The position numbers and the translations under genes were made by a program. Of a stretch of DNA of 64,000 nucleotides, positions 35,519 to 44,720 are shown piece after piece. The notes under the pieces are model-generated. The model was given only the letters and a program-made list of their open reading frames with translations, searched no databases and was not told the origin of the DNA. Source of the DNA: Coprococcus ammoniilyticus (GTDB lineage: Bacteria; Bacillota; Clostridia; Lachnospirales; Lachnospiraceae). The number at the start of each line of letters is the position of its first letter. Positions within the stretch are counted from its first letter, which is position 1. The stretch covers positions 248,001 to 312,000 of the forward strand of contig NZ_JAOQJS010000005.1 of NCBI RefSeq assembly GCF_025567345.1, written 5' to 3'.

Positions 35519-36194
35519 CTATATAACCACCTTGTTTTTCATCGCTGATAACCACACCCTTCTTCAGTGTGATTACTCTCTTTCGCATCTCATTTACGAT
35601 ATCTTTATTATGTGTAACTACAACAACTGTCGTTCCACGTTTATTGATATCGTCCAGCAGCTCCATAATATCCTCTGAGTTCTTCGGATCCAGGTTACCG
35701 GTTGGCTCATCGGCAAGGATGATCTCAGGATTATTTACCAAAGCTCTTGCCATGGCAACTCTCTGCTGTTCACCACCGGATAACTCCTTTGGATATGACT
35801 TGTACTTATCAGCAAGTCCTACCAGCGTCAGCATAGCAGGTACTCGTCTTCTGATATATCTTGCAGGAGTCTGTATAACTCTCTGTGCAAATGCGACATT
35901 CTCATAGATAGTACGATCCTTTAACAGTCGGAAGTTCTGGAATACAACTCCAATCTTTCTTCTGACCTTTGGGATATTCTTCTTTTTGATCGTTTTATAA
36001 TTATATCCCGCTACACGGATAGAACCGGATGTCGGATCTAGTTCCTTTAATAAGAGCTTGATCAATGTCGTTTTACCAGATCCACTGCTTCCAACGATAA
36101 AGACAAACTCGCCTTTTTCTATATTGATATTAACATTCTTCAGAGCCGTCATACCACCCGGGTAGGTCATAGTAACATTCTCTAACTCTATCAT
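35508..36194 (-). CDS. ftsE: Cell division ATP-binding protein FtsE
   Basis: 228-residue ABC ATPase. Walker A GSSGSGKTT, Q-loop VVFQNFRLL, signature LSGGEQQRVA, Walker B IILADEPTGNLD and switch His in VVVTHNK. The exact FtsE-type match, together with ftsX behind it, fixes the assignment. FtsEX converts cytosolic ATP hydrolysis into activation of peptidoglycan hydrolases at the septum. First gene of the ftsE-ftsX-M23 unit. Confidence 0.95.
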   Translation of the reverse strand: MIELENVTMTYPGGMTALKNVNINIEKGEFVFIVGSSGSGKTTLIKLLLKELDPTSGSIRVAGYNYKTIKKKNIPKVRRKIGVVFQNFRLLKDRTIYENVAFAQRVIQTPARYIRRRVPAMLTLVGLADKYKSYPKELSGGEQQRVAMARALVNNPEIILADEPTGNLDPKNSEDIMELLDDINKRGTTVVVVTHNKDIVNEMRKRVITLKKGVVISDEKQGGYIDED

Positions 36195-36322
36195 AATGGT
36201 TTCCTTTCAACTTTAACTGTCTGTACTTTCTCTCTCTTTGCATTTGCAAGTATAGCAACTAAATGTGAAATATATGTGTAAATCATGCATACAATATATT
36301 ACAAAGAGACCAGCTTTTACCT

Positions 36323-37411
36323 TTAATAATCTAATGACTCCATATACTTCATGTATTTTACAACCATCAGCGCGATCTTAAATGTGATCGCATCCTCAAA
36401 TACACGAAGATCCAAGCCTGTACTCTTCTGAAGCTTATCCAGACGATAAACCAGAGTATTTCTGTGAATGTATAACTGTCTGGATGTCTCTGATACATTC
36501 AGACTGTTCTCAAAGAACTTATCAATCGTCGTAAGTGTTTCTTCGTCGAATTCATCCGGTGACTTGCCATCGAAAATCTCACGGATAAACATCTTACAAA
36601 GCGGAAGTGGAAGCTGATAGATCAGACGTCCGATTCCCAGATTGCTGTATGCGATGATATTCTGGTTCTCATAGAAGATCTTTCCTACATCCAGTGCCAT
36701 CTTTGCTTCTTTATAAGAACGGGATACTTCCTTGATCTCATTTACGATCGTACCATAAGATACATGAACAGAAGACATAACCTCTGTATTCAGCATATCT
36801 ACAACAACCTTTGCGATCTTATTCATATCATCATAGGACTCTGTCTGCTTTACTTCCTTTACAAGAATAATATTCTTCTCATCTACAGCAGTGATAAAAT
36901 CCTTTGTCTTTGTTGAAAAGATATTACGAACCGTCTCAAGTGCATTGGTATCCTTCTCATTCTTGGTTTCAATGATAAATACGATTCTTCTGACATCTGT
37001 ATCGATATGCAGTTTCTTTGCCCGGTTGTAAATATCAACAAGCAACAGATTATCCAGCAGAAGATTCTTGATAAAGTTATCCTTATCAAAACGCTCCTTG
37101 TATGCAACTAACAGATTCTGGATCTGGAATGCTGCGATCTTACCTACCATATAGGTATCATCTGTCTCACCCTTTGCAAGTAAGATATGCTCTAACTGGT
37201 TATCGTCAAATACCTTGAAGAACTGATAATCACGGATTGCCTGACTTTCCGCAGGAGAATCCACAAATGCGAGTACAGCCTCTTCACAGTCATCGACATC
37301 CTTAAATGTTGATGCAAGTATTTTACCTTCTGTATCAAGAACACATAAATCGGTTCTTGTAATATTCTTTAATCCATCAATCGTATCCTGAAGTATCTGG
37401 TTCGATATCAT
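36323..37411 (-). CDS. CdaR/PucR-type transcriptional regulator
   Basis: About 362 residues. The N-terminal putative sugar-diacid recognition domain (ISNQILQDTIDGL...VLDTEGKILAST) fits the CdaR family. The C-terminal PucR-type helix-turn-helix contains SETSRQLYIHRNTLVYRLDK. The start is ATG 37411 with AAGGAG upstream; a longer frame to 37465 is less likely. It is followed downstream by ftsE and preceded by msmK, both on the same strand. A link to carbohydrate uptake through MsmK is possible but unproven. Confidence 0.82.
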   Translation of the reverse strand: MISNQILQDTIDGLKNITRTDLCVLDTEGKILASTFKDVDDCEEAVLAFVDSPAESQAIRDYQFFKVFDDNQLEHILLAKGETDDTYMVGKIAAFQIQNLLVAYKERFDKDNFIKNLLLDNLLLVDIYNRAKKLHIDTDVRRIVFIIETKNEKDTNALETVRNIFSTKTKDFITAVDEKNIILVKEVKQTESYDDMNKIAKVVVDMLNTEVMSSVHVSYGTIVNEIKEVSRSYKEAKMALDVGKIFYENQNIIAYSNLGIGRLIYQLPLPLCKMFIREIFDGKSPDEFDEETLTTIDKFFENSLNVSETSRQLYIHRNTLVYRLDKLQKSTGLDLRVFEDAITFKIALMVVKYMKYMESLDY

Positions 37412-37542
37412 ATATTCTACACTCCTTATTCTTATATTCGGATTCTGTATTCTTTCCTTATCCATTCTGCCCGACGGATAAACCTCCCGGAAAGCATACG
37501 AATAACAAAATACACTACTATACCTATTCTAAAACATATTTC

Positions 37543-37590
37543 AAAAAAAAAAAAGAGAAAATGCAGAATTTTCTGCATTTTCCCTCTTTG
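37543..37590 (-). terminator. Terminator of msmK
   Basis: Minus-strand GAGGGAAAATGCAGAA pairs with TTCTGCATTTTCTC, followed by eleven or more T. Strong intrinsic terminator. Confidence 0.9.
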
Positions 37591-37618
37591 TTTATAAATA
37601 TTAAGTATGTAGCATCTA

Positions 37619-38731
37619 TTAGCTTACTAAGATTTCCTCTGTTTCCTTATCAAAGATATGAATCTTGCTTAAGTCAAATGCGAACTGAACTGTATCACCA
37701 GGTCTTGCTGTTGTACGAGCATTAACTCTTGCTGTGATATCGAACTGATCGATTGTGAAGTATAAGTAAACTTCTGCACCTAACATTTCATAGATATTGA
37801 TTCTTGCATCAATAACGCTTTCCGGTGAGGACTCGATGAAGAGCTGCTCATCATGGATATCTTCTGGACGGATACCAAGAACAACTTCCTTATCAACTGC
37901 ATCAAGTGCGATAAGTCTCTCAGCCTTGCTGTCTGGAACTTTGATTGAGTGTGAACCGAACATTAAGAGAATGTCTGATCCAGACTTAACTACCTTACAA
38001 TCAATGAAGTTCATAGGTGGCATACCCATGAAACCAGCTACGAATAAGTTACATGGCTTATCGTATAAGTTCTGTGGTGTATCTACCTGCTGAATGATAC
38101 CATCCTTCATAACTACAATTCTTGTACCAAGTGTCATAGCCTCTGTCTGGTCATGTGTAACGTAGATAATAGTTGTCTGTAATCTCTGATGTAACTTGGA
38201 AATCTCAACACGCATCTGTACACGAAGTTTCGCATCAAGGTTTGAAAGTGGCTCATCCATAAGGAATACCTTAGGCTCACGAACAATTGCTCGACCCATA
38301 GCTACACGCTGTCTCTGACCACCTGATAAAGCCTTTGGCTTTCTGTCAAGTAAGTGTTCAATGTCAAGGATCTTAGCAGCTTCATGAACAGCCTTGTCGA
38401 TTTTCTCCTTCGGAACCTTTCTTAACTTAAGTCCGAATGCCATGTTGTCATATACTGACATATGCGGATACAGAGCGTAGTTCTGGAATACCATTGCGAT
38501 ATCTCTGTCCTTAGGCTCTACGTCATTTACAAGCTTGTCGCCGATCCATAACTCACCTGAGCTGATATCCTCAAGACCTGCGATCATTCTAAGAGTTGTT
38601 GACTTACCACATCCTGAAGGTCCAACGAAAATGATGAACTCCTTATCTTCAATTTCAAGGTTGAAATCCTTAACAGCATTAAATCCGTTAGGATATACCT
38701 TATAGATGTTCTTAAGTGATAAACTTGCCAT
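37619..38731 (-). CDS. msmK: Sugar ABC transporter ATPase (MsmK/UgpC type)
   Basis: 370-residue ATPase that energises carbohydrate importers. Walker A GPSGCGKST, Q-loop FQNYALYPHM, signature LSGGQRQRVAMG, Walker B VFLMDEPLSNLD, switch His in YVTHDQTEAM, and a C-terminal TOBE/OB regulatory region. It stands alone without permeases or a binding protein and has its own terminator. In Firmicutes such an orphan MsmK commonly serves several sugar importers. The symbol is given on that basis. Confidence 0.88.
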   Translation of the reverse strand: MASLSLKNIYKVYPNGFNAVKDFNLEIEDKEFIIFVGPSGCGKSTTLRMIAGLEDISSGELWIGDKLVNDVEPKDRDIAMVFQNYALYPHMSVYDNMAFGLKLRKVPKEKIDKAVHEAAKILDIEHLLDRKPKALSGGQRQRVAMGRAIVREPKVFLMDEPLSNLDAKLRVQMRVEISKLHQRLQTTIIYVTHDQTEAMTLGTRIVVMKDGIIQQVDTPQNLYDKPCNLFVAGFMGMPPMNFIDCKVVKSGSDILLMFGSHSIKVPDSKAERLIALDAVDKEVVLGIRPEDIHDEQLFIESSPESVIDARINIYEMLGAEVYLYFTIDQFDITARVNARTTARPGDTVQFAFDLSKIHIFDKETEEILVS

Positions 38732-38928
38732 TCTGCAAATACCTCCGTAAATATTATATAGTATTGTTTTATTTATTCATTCGTTCTGAACATAGTGTCA
38801 TTTTACAACATTCCCCTTCTTTAAACCATATGATTATTGCCCAAAAAAATTTTTAATGTTTTGTTTGTTTTGTATACGACCGCAAAAAAACTAACATTTT
38901 GACGATATTCGCGTCGATTTAAGAACTT

Positions 38929-39801
38929 TTAAGGCGAGAATTTTGTGAAACCTTCACCAAAAACCTCCGTAACCTGCCCTACAATGAGAAAAGAATTTTC
39001 ATCAATTGTCCTTATTTTATCTTTTAATTCTACTAATTGCCTACTTGACAAAACAGAAATAATCATTACACGCCCTTCATTCGTGTAACCGCCTCTGGTA
39101 TTTAATACCGTCACACCTCTTCCAATCTCATTCATGATACAGGCTTTGATCTCTTCATAATGGGAAGAAATAATATATACCAGTTTTCCATGCCGGAGTC
39201 CCTGCACGATCACATCGGATAATTTTGTCGATATCGCAATCGCAATAACTGCATACAGCATATTTTCAAATCCAAATGCCAGTCCGCCTGCCACAACGAT
39301 CGCCAGATCGATCCCGCCAAGAAATAATGGTGCTCCTATATCATGCCGCAGATGATTCAGGATCAATGCCATCAGATCAACCCCGCCGGAGGAAGCATTC
39401 TGCCGGAACATCAGCCCATAAGCACAGCCAAACATAACACCGCCAAGGATCATATTCAGCAGTTTATCCTGTGTTGCAAGCGGAAATGTGGGAATAGCCG
39501 CCATGAATACTGTTGAAACGGCTGTTGTATATGCTGTCCTTATCATGCTCTTCTTTTCCAATAGAAAATATCCGCAGATAAAAAGAGGTATATTGATCAC
39601 CAGATTACTCAGCCAGACCGGTATGCCTGTTTCTCCGTTTCCCATCCCTTTTGTCAAATTCTCAATTATAATTCCAATTCCTGTCACACCACCCGGCACG
39701 ATCTGTTCACTGTTAAAAATCCAGACAACCCCAAGCGACATCAGAAATGCTGCCACCGTAAGCAATGCATATGTTTCTATCACTTCGCCAATATTTTTCA
39801 T
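38929..39801 (-). CDS. YitT family membrane protein (copy 1)
   Basis: 290 residues with about five N-terminal membrane helices, then a cytosolic DUF2179 domain (GRGVTVLNTRGGYTNEGRVMIISVLS). Function of the family is unknown. The conserved VPGGVTGI and SSGGVDLMALI motifs are present. A second member lies at 57335-58213 in this window. Confidence 0.88.
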   Translation of the reverse strand: MKNIGEVIETYALLTVAAFLMSLGVVWIFNSEQIVPGGVTGIGIIIENLTKGMGNGETGIPVWLSNLVINIPLFICGYFLLEKKSMIRTAYTTAVSTVFMAAIPTFPLATQDKLLNMILGGVMFGCAYGLMFRQNASSGGVDLMALILNHLRHDIGAPLFLGGIDLAIVVAGGLAFGFENMLYAVIAIAISTKLSDVIVQGLRHGKLVYIISSHYEEIKACIMNEIGRGVTVLNTRGGYTNEGRVMIISVLSSRQLVELKDKIRTIDENSFLIVGQVTEVFGEGFTKFSP

Positions 39802-39871
39802 ATAAACCGCCTTTCATACAGTTTTTTATAGTATGTCCGATTTATTCCAGTGTAGTCATGTGCATCTAAAA

Positions 39872-39917
39872 CAAAAAGCAGGTACTGTCACACTTCTGTG
39901 ACAATACCTGTTTTTTG
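39872..39917 (-). terminator. Terminator of the LytR_C gene
   Basis: CAAAAAACAGGTATTGTCACA pairs across a four-base loop with TGTGACAGTACCTGCTTTTTG on the minus strand, followed by TTTT. Confidence 0.85.
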
Positions 39918-39960
39918 TATGGGCAACCTGTACAAATACATGTTCTTCCAGTTGTTCTGT

Positions 39961-40518
39961 TTAATTTTTAATATCGCTAGTTCCTATAATAACGATAATA
40001 TCATATCCATCAATTGATACATCACAATCAGATGCGCTTACGGAATCTACCGTTGACATCTCCGGCGAAGTTAATTCAGCAGCAAGATCTGCTCCATCAT
40101 ATGAACCGGATACACATACCTTTGAGGTTGCAATTGCAGACTGTGTATACGTACCAACTTCTACAGAAGTATAGCCCTTGCCTTCTAATGCTGTCTTCCA
40201 TGCACCGGCAACGCCACTTGTTCCTGTCGCATTGATAACAAGGATCTTCGCATCTGTGGAAGCAACAGAACCTGATTCGTCTGAGTCATCTGATCCACTG
40301 TTTTCTCCATCTCCATTCTTGAAGGTAGGATCATTTTCATCTCCTGCTTCTGTTACAATTTCTTTTCCGTTTGTTGTTTTCTTACTGTCTTTCAGAGAAT
40401 TATTCTTTACTAAGGTCTTTATAAGCAGTGCTCCCATAATAACTATTCCGATTGCAAGAATAATTACAAGTGCTCTGAGCATTGTTTCCAGAAATAATCT
40501 CAATACTTTTTTTCCCAT
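39961..40518 (-). CDS. Membrane-anchored LytR_C domain protein
   Basis: 185 residues. One N-terminal membrane helix (about residues 12-33), a Ser/Asp/Glu/Gly-rich linker, then a LytR C-terminal-type domain (KILVINATGTSGVAGAWKTAL, with VEVGTYTQS). The catalytic LCP domain that normally precedes LytR_C is absent. It probably faces the cell wall; exact role unknown. It is monocistronic, with its own terminator. Confidence 0.8.
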   Translation of the reverse strand: MGKKVLRLFLETMLRALVIILAIGIVIMGALLIKTLVKNNSLKDSKKTTNGKEIVTEAGDENDPTFKNGDGENSGSDDSDESGSVASTDAKILVINATGTSGVAGAWKTALEGKGYTSVEVGTYTQSAIATSKVCVSGSYDGADLAAELTSPEMSTVDSVSASDCDVSIDGYDIIVIIGTSDIKN

Positions 40519-40785
40519 TTTCTGGCCTCCATTTAATATATACTATAATGCATCCTAGGAACATCCGATTGTTCTTAAAACAGCCTACCAGTTCCATGCA
40601 TCACAAATGCACCAAAAAAAAATTACTTTTCTATGATTCTTCATTATACCTAAAAATCACCTAATGAGTATACCAAACGTACTTTTAAATTTCAACCTGC
40701 ATTTCCAATTTCTTATTTATCCGCGGCAAATAATCGACCAATATAATATACAATCCTGTATTTTGTCCATTTCCCCGACATAAAA

Positions 40786-40819
40786 AAGAATCCTTATATG
40801 TTTTCATACAAGAATCCTT
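40786..40819 (-). terminator. Terminator of the zinc-ribbon gene
   Basis: Minus-strand AAGGATTCTTGTATG pairs fully with CATATAAGGATTCTT when G-U pairs are allowed, loop AAAA, followed by six T. Confidence 0.75.
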
Positions 40820-40868
40820 TTCCACTTCTATACTCTCTGTTTTAAAAATTAACCGATTCCATATATTT

Positions 40869-41111
40869 TTACTTCTGTACCCGTTTTTTCCCACAGACCT
40901 CACAGACTTCTCCACTATTTACATGTCCGCAGCCCCAGCATGTCCACTCTGAAGCCTCTGTTTCCTTCTTCGGCTGCTGGCTGGTTGTCATTGTAAAATT
41001 CTTCGATACGATCTCAACATTGCCATCTTTATCTACTGTCGTTTTCAGATCTGCCAATGTATTTGCCGCAGCAACCTCACTCTTTTTCTTTTTAATAAAC
41101 TTTATTCCCAT
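40869..41111 (-). CDS. Small zinc-ribbon protein
   Basis: About 80 residues with a basic N-terminus (GIKFIKKKK) and a C-terminal zinc ribbon, TCWGCGH...CEVCGKKR. The four Cys residues can bind one Zn ion, similar to RanBP2-type or double-zinc-ribbon modules. The start is ATG 41111; GGGGTAGAG lies upstream. It has its own terminator, supporting that it is a real gene. Function unknown. Confidence 0.65.
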   Translation of the reverse strand: MGIKFIKKKKSEVAAANTLADLKTTVDKDGNVEIVSKNFTMTTSQQPKKETEASEWTCWGCGHVNSGEVCEVCGKKRVQK

Positions 41112-41212
41112 AATCTCTACCCCATACCTGCGCAACTTTGCATAGATTATTTTATAGCAATATGAACAATTTTTCAATAGATAATTATGGAAAATGCAAA
41201 ACGTTTACCAGA

Positions 41213-41947
41213 CTACTGCCAGCCACCATCAAAGGTCAGGACCTGACCGGTCAGATAACTGCCGGCATTTGCTGCCGTTACGATAAAATCTGCGGCTTCT
41301 TTCTCAGTAGCCATCCTGCCAAACGGAATCTCCTCTTCCAGAGCTGTTTTTTCTTCCAATGACAGATGTCCATTCATCGTAGTATCAATTGCACCAAATG
41401 CGATGGCATTTACCGCGATGCCGCTTGGGGCGAGTTCCTTCGCAAGAGCCTTTGTGAATGCATTGACCGCACCTTTGGTCGCTGAATACGCTACCTCACA
41501 GGAGGCTCCGACATTGCCCCATACAGATGAAATGTTGATAATACGTCCCTTATGTGCATGCACCATGTACGGCACAACCTGACGGCATGTGTTAAATACT
41601 GACGTTATATTCGTATCTATAATTCTTTTCCAGTCCGTTTCATCCATATCAGTCAGCAGCCCGACATAAGAAATTCCGGCATTATTGACCAACAGATCAA
41701 TCTTCTTACCAAAATGTTCGGTTACATGTTCTATAAACTGCTTTACAAATGTAAAATCTCCGGCATCACCGGTCTCTGCATAACAATCTGTGCCCTGCGC
41801 AAGTATCTTCTGTTGAACCTCTTTCAGCTTTTCCGGATGACGAAATGACGTTATGGCTATTTTTTTATATTGTTGTGCAAGGGCTTCCGCCGTTGCTGCA
41901 CCAATTCCTGTTGATGCCCCGATAACTATTGCTGTTTTCTGCTCCAT
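41213..41947 (-). CDS. SDR family oxidoreductase (FabG-like)
   Basis: 244-residue short-chain dehydrogenase. Nucleotide-binding GASTGIGAA (about residues 10-18), NNAGIS, catalytic Ser in INISSVWG and YSATKGA (Tyr-x3-Lys) are complete. The C-terminus LTGQVLTFDGGWQ is that of FabG-type 3-oxoacyl-ACP reductases. It is not next to fatty-acid genes, so it may act on another keto substrate. It lies 27 bases behind the metal permease, perhaps by chance. Confidence 0.88.
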   Translation of the reverse strand: MEQKTAIVIGASTGIGAATAEALAQQYKKIAITSFRHPEKLKEVQQKILAQGTDCYAETGDAGDFTFVKQFIEHVTEHFGKKIDLLVNNAGISYVGLLTDMDETDWKRIIDTNITSVFNTCRQVVPYMVHAHKGRIINISSVWGNVGASCEVAYSATKGAVNAFTKALAKELAPSGIAVNAIAFGAIDTTMNGHLSLEEKTALEEEIPFGRMATEKEAADFIVTAANAGSYLTGQVLTFDGGWQ

Positions 41948-41974
41948 TCTTTCTGTTCTCGCTGTTCTTTCTAT

Positions 41975-43111
41975 TTAAAATGTGATACCCAACAGATTGA
42001 TCAACAACCCCCAGCACACACTAGTAACATACAAGGTTCCAACAACCATAATGTTTTCTTTCAATCTGTGGCGGTTCATACGGAACAATACCAGAAGTCC
42101 TACGCCTGCGCTGACAAGCAGACCTGACATCATTGCTCCGGCACTGAGCATACCATCCAGATAAAGCTCCGTAATAATAACAGATGGTGCGCAGTTTGGT
42201 ATCAGTCCAATCAGTGCTGCCATTGCTTCTCCAAGGAACGGTACATCACCAAGAAGTCTTCCAATCACATCTTCCCCTGCGATACCGATAATAATATTTA
42301 ACACAAAGGATACCGCCAGAATAAATACCGTGATCTTCAAGGTGTGCTTTAATGCCGACATCCAGATTCCGTCCTCGCAGTTGCAGTGTTCCTGCTCGCA
42401 CAGATCATGGATATGTTTTTCTTCTATGTCTGTACCATCATAGTGGATATGTCCATGATGTGTATGTGTACTTTTTCCATCGTCGGTATGAATAATTTTT
42501 TCATCATGCACATGCACACTTTTTCCATTATGTGTATGAGTATCTTTATAATTATGTGTACATTCTGCATTGACTGTCTGTGTTGCCTGAACGGAATATC
42601 CAGAATGCTCTGATTCATCTGCACTGTCTGTATTTTTAGAATTATCACTTTTTGAAGACGCTGTATGCTTCGTTTTTCTTCCTGCCAGATATCTTCTGCG
42701 GATATATTTATTTGCAAGATCGACTGCATAACCTGTAACGATCGCAATGCACATTTTTGCAAGCAGGATACGAATAATTGTACCGGCATTTACTGTATGC
42801 GAAATAAAGATTGGGAGCATCTCATCAGAGGTTGACATAAATACTGCAAGCACAACTCCTGCTGTGATCACGCCACCACTGTAAAGGTTCGCTGCCACAC
42901 AGGAAAATCCACACTGTGGAACGATCCCAAGTACTCCACCTGCCAACGGACCAAACGCACCGGCAGACTGCATATATTGCTTCTGCTTTTCTTCTGTTCT
43001 CTGCTCCAACCATTCCATCAGCAGATATGTCACTAATAAAAATGGTATTAATTTTACACTATCGATCAGTGCATCTGAAAACGAATCAAATAATAATTCC
43101 ATACTATCCAT
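41975..43111 (-). CDS. Putative metal permease with His-rich loop
   Basis: About 378 residues, two blocks of membrane helices with repeated motif halves (GIVPQCGFSCVAA and GLIPNCAPSVIIT), as in putative manganese/arsenic-efflux-type permeases. Between them lies a long hydrophilic loop with about fifteen His residues (HTHNGKSVHVHDE..., ending EQEHCNC), a probable Zn2+/divalent metal sensor. The start is ATG 43111 with AGGA upstream. The promoter holds an operator dyad, and a Fur-family gene lies next upstream. Metal-regulated export or uptake is the likely role; the metal is unproven. Confidence 0.75.
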   Translation of the reverse strand: MDSMELLFDSFSDALIDSVKLIPFLLVTYLLMEWLEQRTEEKQKQYMQSAGAFGPLAGGVLGIVPQCGFSCVAANLYSGGVITAGVVLAVFMSTSDEMLPIFISHTVNAGTIIRILLAKMCIAIVTGYAVDLANKYIRRRYLAGRKTKHTASSKSDNSKNTDSADESEHSGYSVQATQTVNAECTHNYKDTHTHNGKSVHVHDEKIIHTDDGKSTHTHHGHIHYDGTDIEEKHIHDLCEQEHCNCEDGIWMSALKHTLKITVFILAVSFVLNIIIGIAGEDVIGRLLGDVPFLGEAMAALIGLIPNCAPSVIITELYLDGMLSAGAMMSGLLVSAGVGLLVLFRMNRHRLKENIMVVGTLYVTSVCWGLLINLLGITF

Positions 43112-43132
43112 CTCATTCCTGAAAATATAATT

Positions 43133-43182
43133 TGCAACCAAGTTGCATTATCAGATTATAGCATTATTTTGCCCAATGTCAA
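43133..43182 (-). promoter_or_regulatory. Sigma-A promoter with Fur-family operator dyad
   Basis: Minus-strand TTGACA (43182-43177), 16-base spacer, TATAAT (43160-43155). Eight bases past the -10 begins the perfect dyad TGCAAC-TTG-GTTGCA (43147-43133), placed over the transcription start. Repression by the adjacent Fur-family protein is the natural reading. Confidence 0.75.
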
Positions 43183-43236
43183 CTCCTATTATCAGAAATA
43201 TTCAATTTTCAGCATGGAAATTCCTGTTATCTGGTT

Positions 43237-43662
43237 TTATTTTTCTGTTTCTTTCTTACTGCATTCGTCGCAGACACCATATAAAATGGAATCCTTGCAG
43301 CAAAGTGTGAACCCATGATCAGACAAAATGTGCTCTGATATCTCTTTCATGAAATCGCAGTCCAAATGGATGACCTTTCCACATTCGGAGCATTGCAGAT
43401 GTAGATGCTTCTGACACCTGGATGGCTGTTCTACATACTGATATCCTGCTTTTTCGCCCTTATCAGCCACATATTTCATCAGTGTCTTCTCTGCGACCAG
43501 CTTATCCAGATATCGGTATACAGTTGTTTTATTTACCGAACACTCTTCCTGATCCATATGCCGTATAATATCCGACACATGAACGGCACGATCTTTATTC
43601 CGGATCAGATAATCAAGGATCATCTGTCTGCTCTTTGTCTGATATTCATGTTTACGTTCCAT
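43237..43662 (-). CDS. Fur family metal-responsive regulator
   Basis: 141 residues. N-terminal winged helix (SRQMILDYLIRNKDRAVHVSDIIRHM...VNKTTVYRYLDKL) and C-terminal metal-binding part with HLHLQCSECGKVIHLDC and CDECS. Two CxxC pairs suggest a structural Zn site, as in Zur/Fur/PerR. It is just upstream of the His-rich permease and co-oriented. It may be the repressor of the dyad at 43133-43147. Which metal it senses cannot be told. Confidence 0.88.
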   Translation of the reverse strand: MERKHEYQTKSRQMILDYLIRNKDRAVHVSDIIRHMDQEECSVNKTTVYRYLDKLVAEKTLMKYVADKGEKAGYQYVEQPSRCQKHLHLQCSECGKVIHLDCDFMKEISEHILSDHGFTLCCKDSILYGVCDECSKKETEK

Positions 43663-43799
43663 CTCAATTCCTGCTTTCTATCTGTTCTTAAGTCTCCACT
43701 ATGTAAGCTGTTATTCTATGCAGTATCGATCTGCTGTCACATTATCTGCTTTTTGTTACACATTCTATCTATACTTTATCTTCCTACTGCATATTCTAA

Positions 43800-44465
43800 T
43801 TACTGCTGCACATTGTCCTGCATCTGCACCGGTACTCCCTGATAATAAGGTGTATTCGGGATATTTCTGAGATCCTGATTTCTCATATACCGAAGATATG
43901 CCAGCCCCTCATCAGAATATCCAAATCTCGCATTTGGACATGCCTGTGCAAGTACATTCAACAACTCCTGTTTACTCTTTTTCCCTCTTGCCAGTACATT
44001 AATAGCAACACGGTTCTTTTGAAAACGATTTTCGATTACATATTCACTTCCGGTTGGAATAAAGTTCGTCGATGTAGTATGCAGATAGATCAGATATACA
44101 TCCCAGAGCCAGGTCATCTGTGTCGGCTGCTTCTTATTCGCAAGCACCTTATCGGAAATCAATACATATTGGTCTTCATATATTATATGCGAATATAACT
44201 GGTCGGCCATCTCCAAAAGCTGTGGGTTATTTTTCAAATAGCCGGTTTTTTCAGGTCTTACAATATTACGAATCCCTATTATGATAAATACAATTCCTAA
44301 TAATGCAAATAAACCAAACAAAATGATCATACCCATTCCGTCATCTGCATTATCTGACATCACACCTATTGTGATCAATCCGAAAATCAGCATTAACACC
44401 GCTCCGCCGACAACCGCTGTGATTCCACCTTTTTTTATTTTTGCCAGTACAATATCTCTCCCCAT
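43800..44465 (-). CDS. Hypothetical two-TM membrane protein
   Basis: 221 residues. Two membrane helices near residues 13-35 and 43-65, then a cytosolic domain of about 150 residues with no recognised motif (IIYEDQYVLISDKVL, then FGYSDEGLAYL) and a Gln-rich end. No signal for export. Family unknown. It is monocistronic as seen. Confidence 0.65.
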   Translation of the reverse strand: MGRDIVLAKIKKGGITAVVGGAVLMLIFGLITIGVMSDNADDGMGMIILFGLFALLGIVFIIIGIRNIVRPEKTGYLKNNPQLLEMADQLYSHIIYEDQYVLISDKVLANKKQPTQMTWLWDVYLIYLHTTSTNFIPTGSEYVIENRFQKNRVAINVLARGKKSKQELLNVLAQACPNARFGYSDEGLAYLRYMRNQDLRNIPNTPYYQGVPVQMQDNVQQ

Positions 44466-44630
44466 ATGAAGATCCTCCTTTTTTATGTAAAAAGTATATA
44501 ATATCTATATTATACGAAAAGGTCTCCATAGATTCAATCAAAAACTTTCCATAAAATCATTATAGATTGTATCTGCATATCCCGAAATAAAGCGTTATTG
44601 AATTTTCTTTTCTATAATGTCTTTCTCGCA

Positions 44631-44665
44631 AAAAACCCCGAAACCGCATATCACGATTCCGGGGT
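44631..44665 (-). terminator. Terminator of gdhA
   Basis: Minus-strand ACCCCGGAATCG pairs with CGGTTTCGGGGT around an 8-9 base loop, followed by TTTTT. Confidence 0.85.
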
Positions 44666-44720
44666 CTTATATTAACATTTACTATATAATAATTATCGTT
44701 AGATTTTGACCGGCATTTGA

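Noticed and set aside
40685..40915. A 76-codon minus-strand open frame overlapping the zinc-ribbon gene
   Set aside because: It overlaps the better-supported zinc-ribbon gene and runs through that gene's terminator hairpin. It has no ribosome site or family-like sequence.
42440..42570. Short repeated units as a possible CRISPR array
   Set aside because: They are coding repeats of the His-rich loop, imperfect and without spacers; no cas genes are present.
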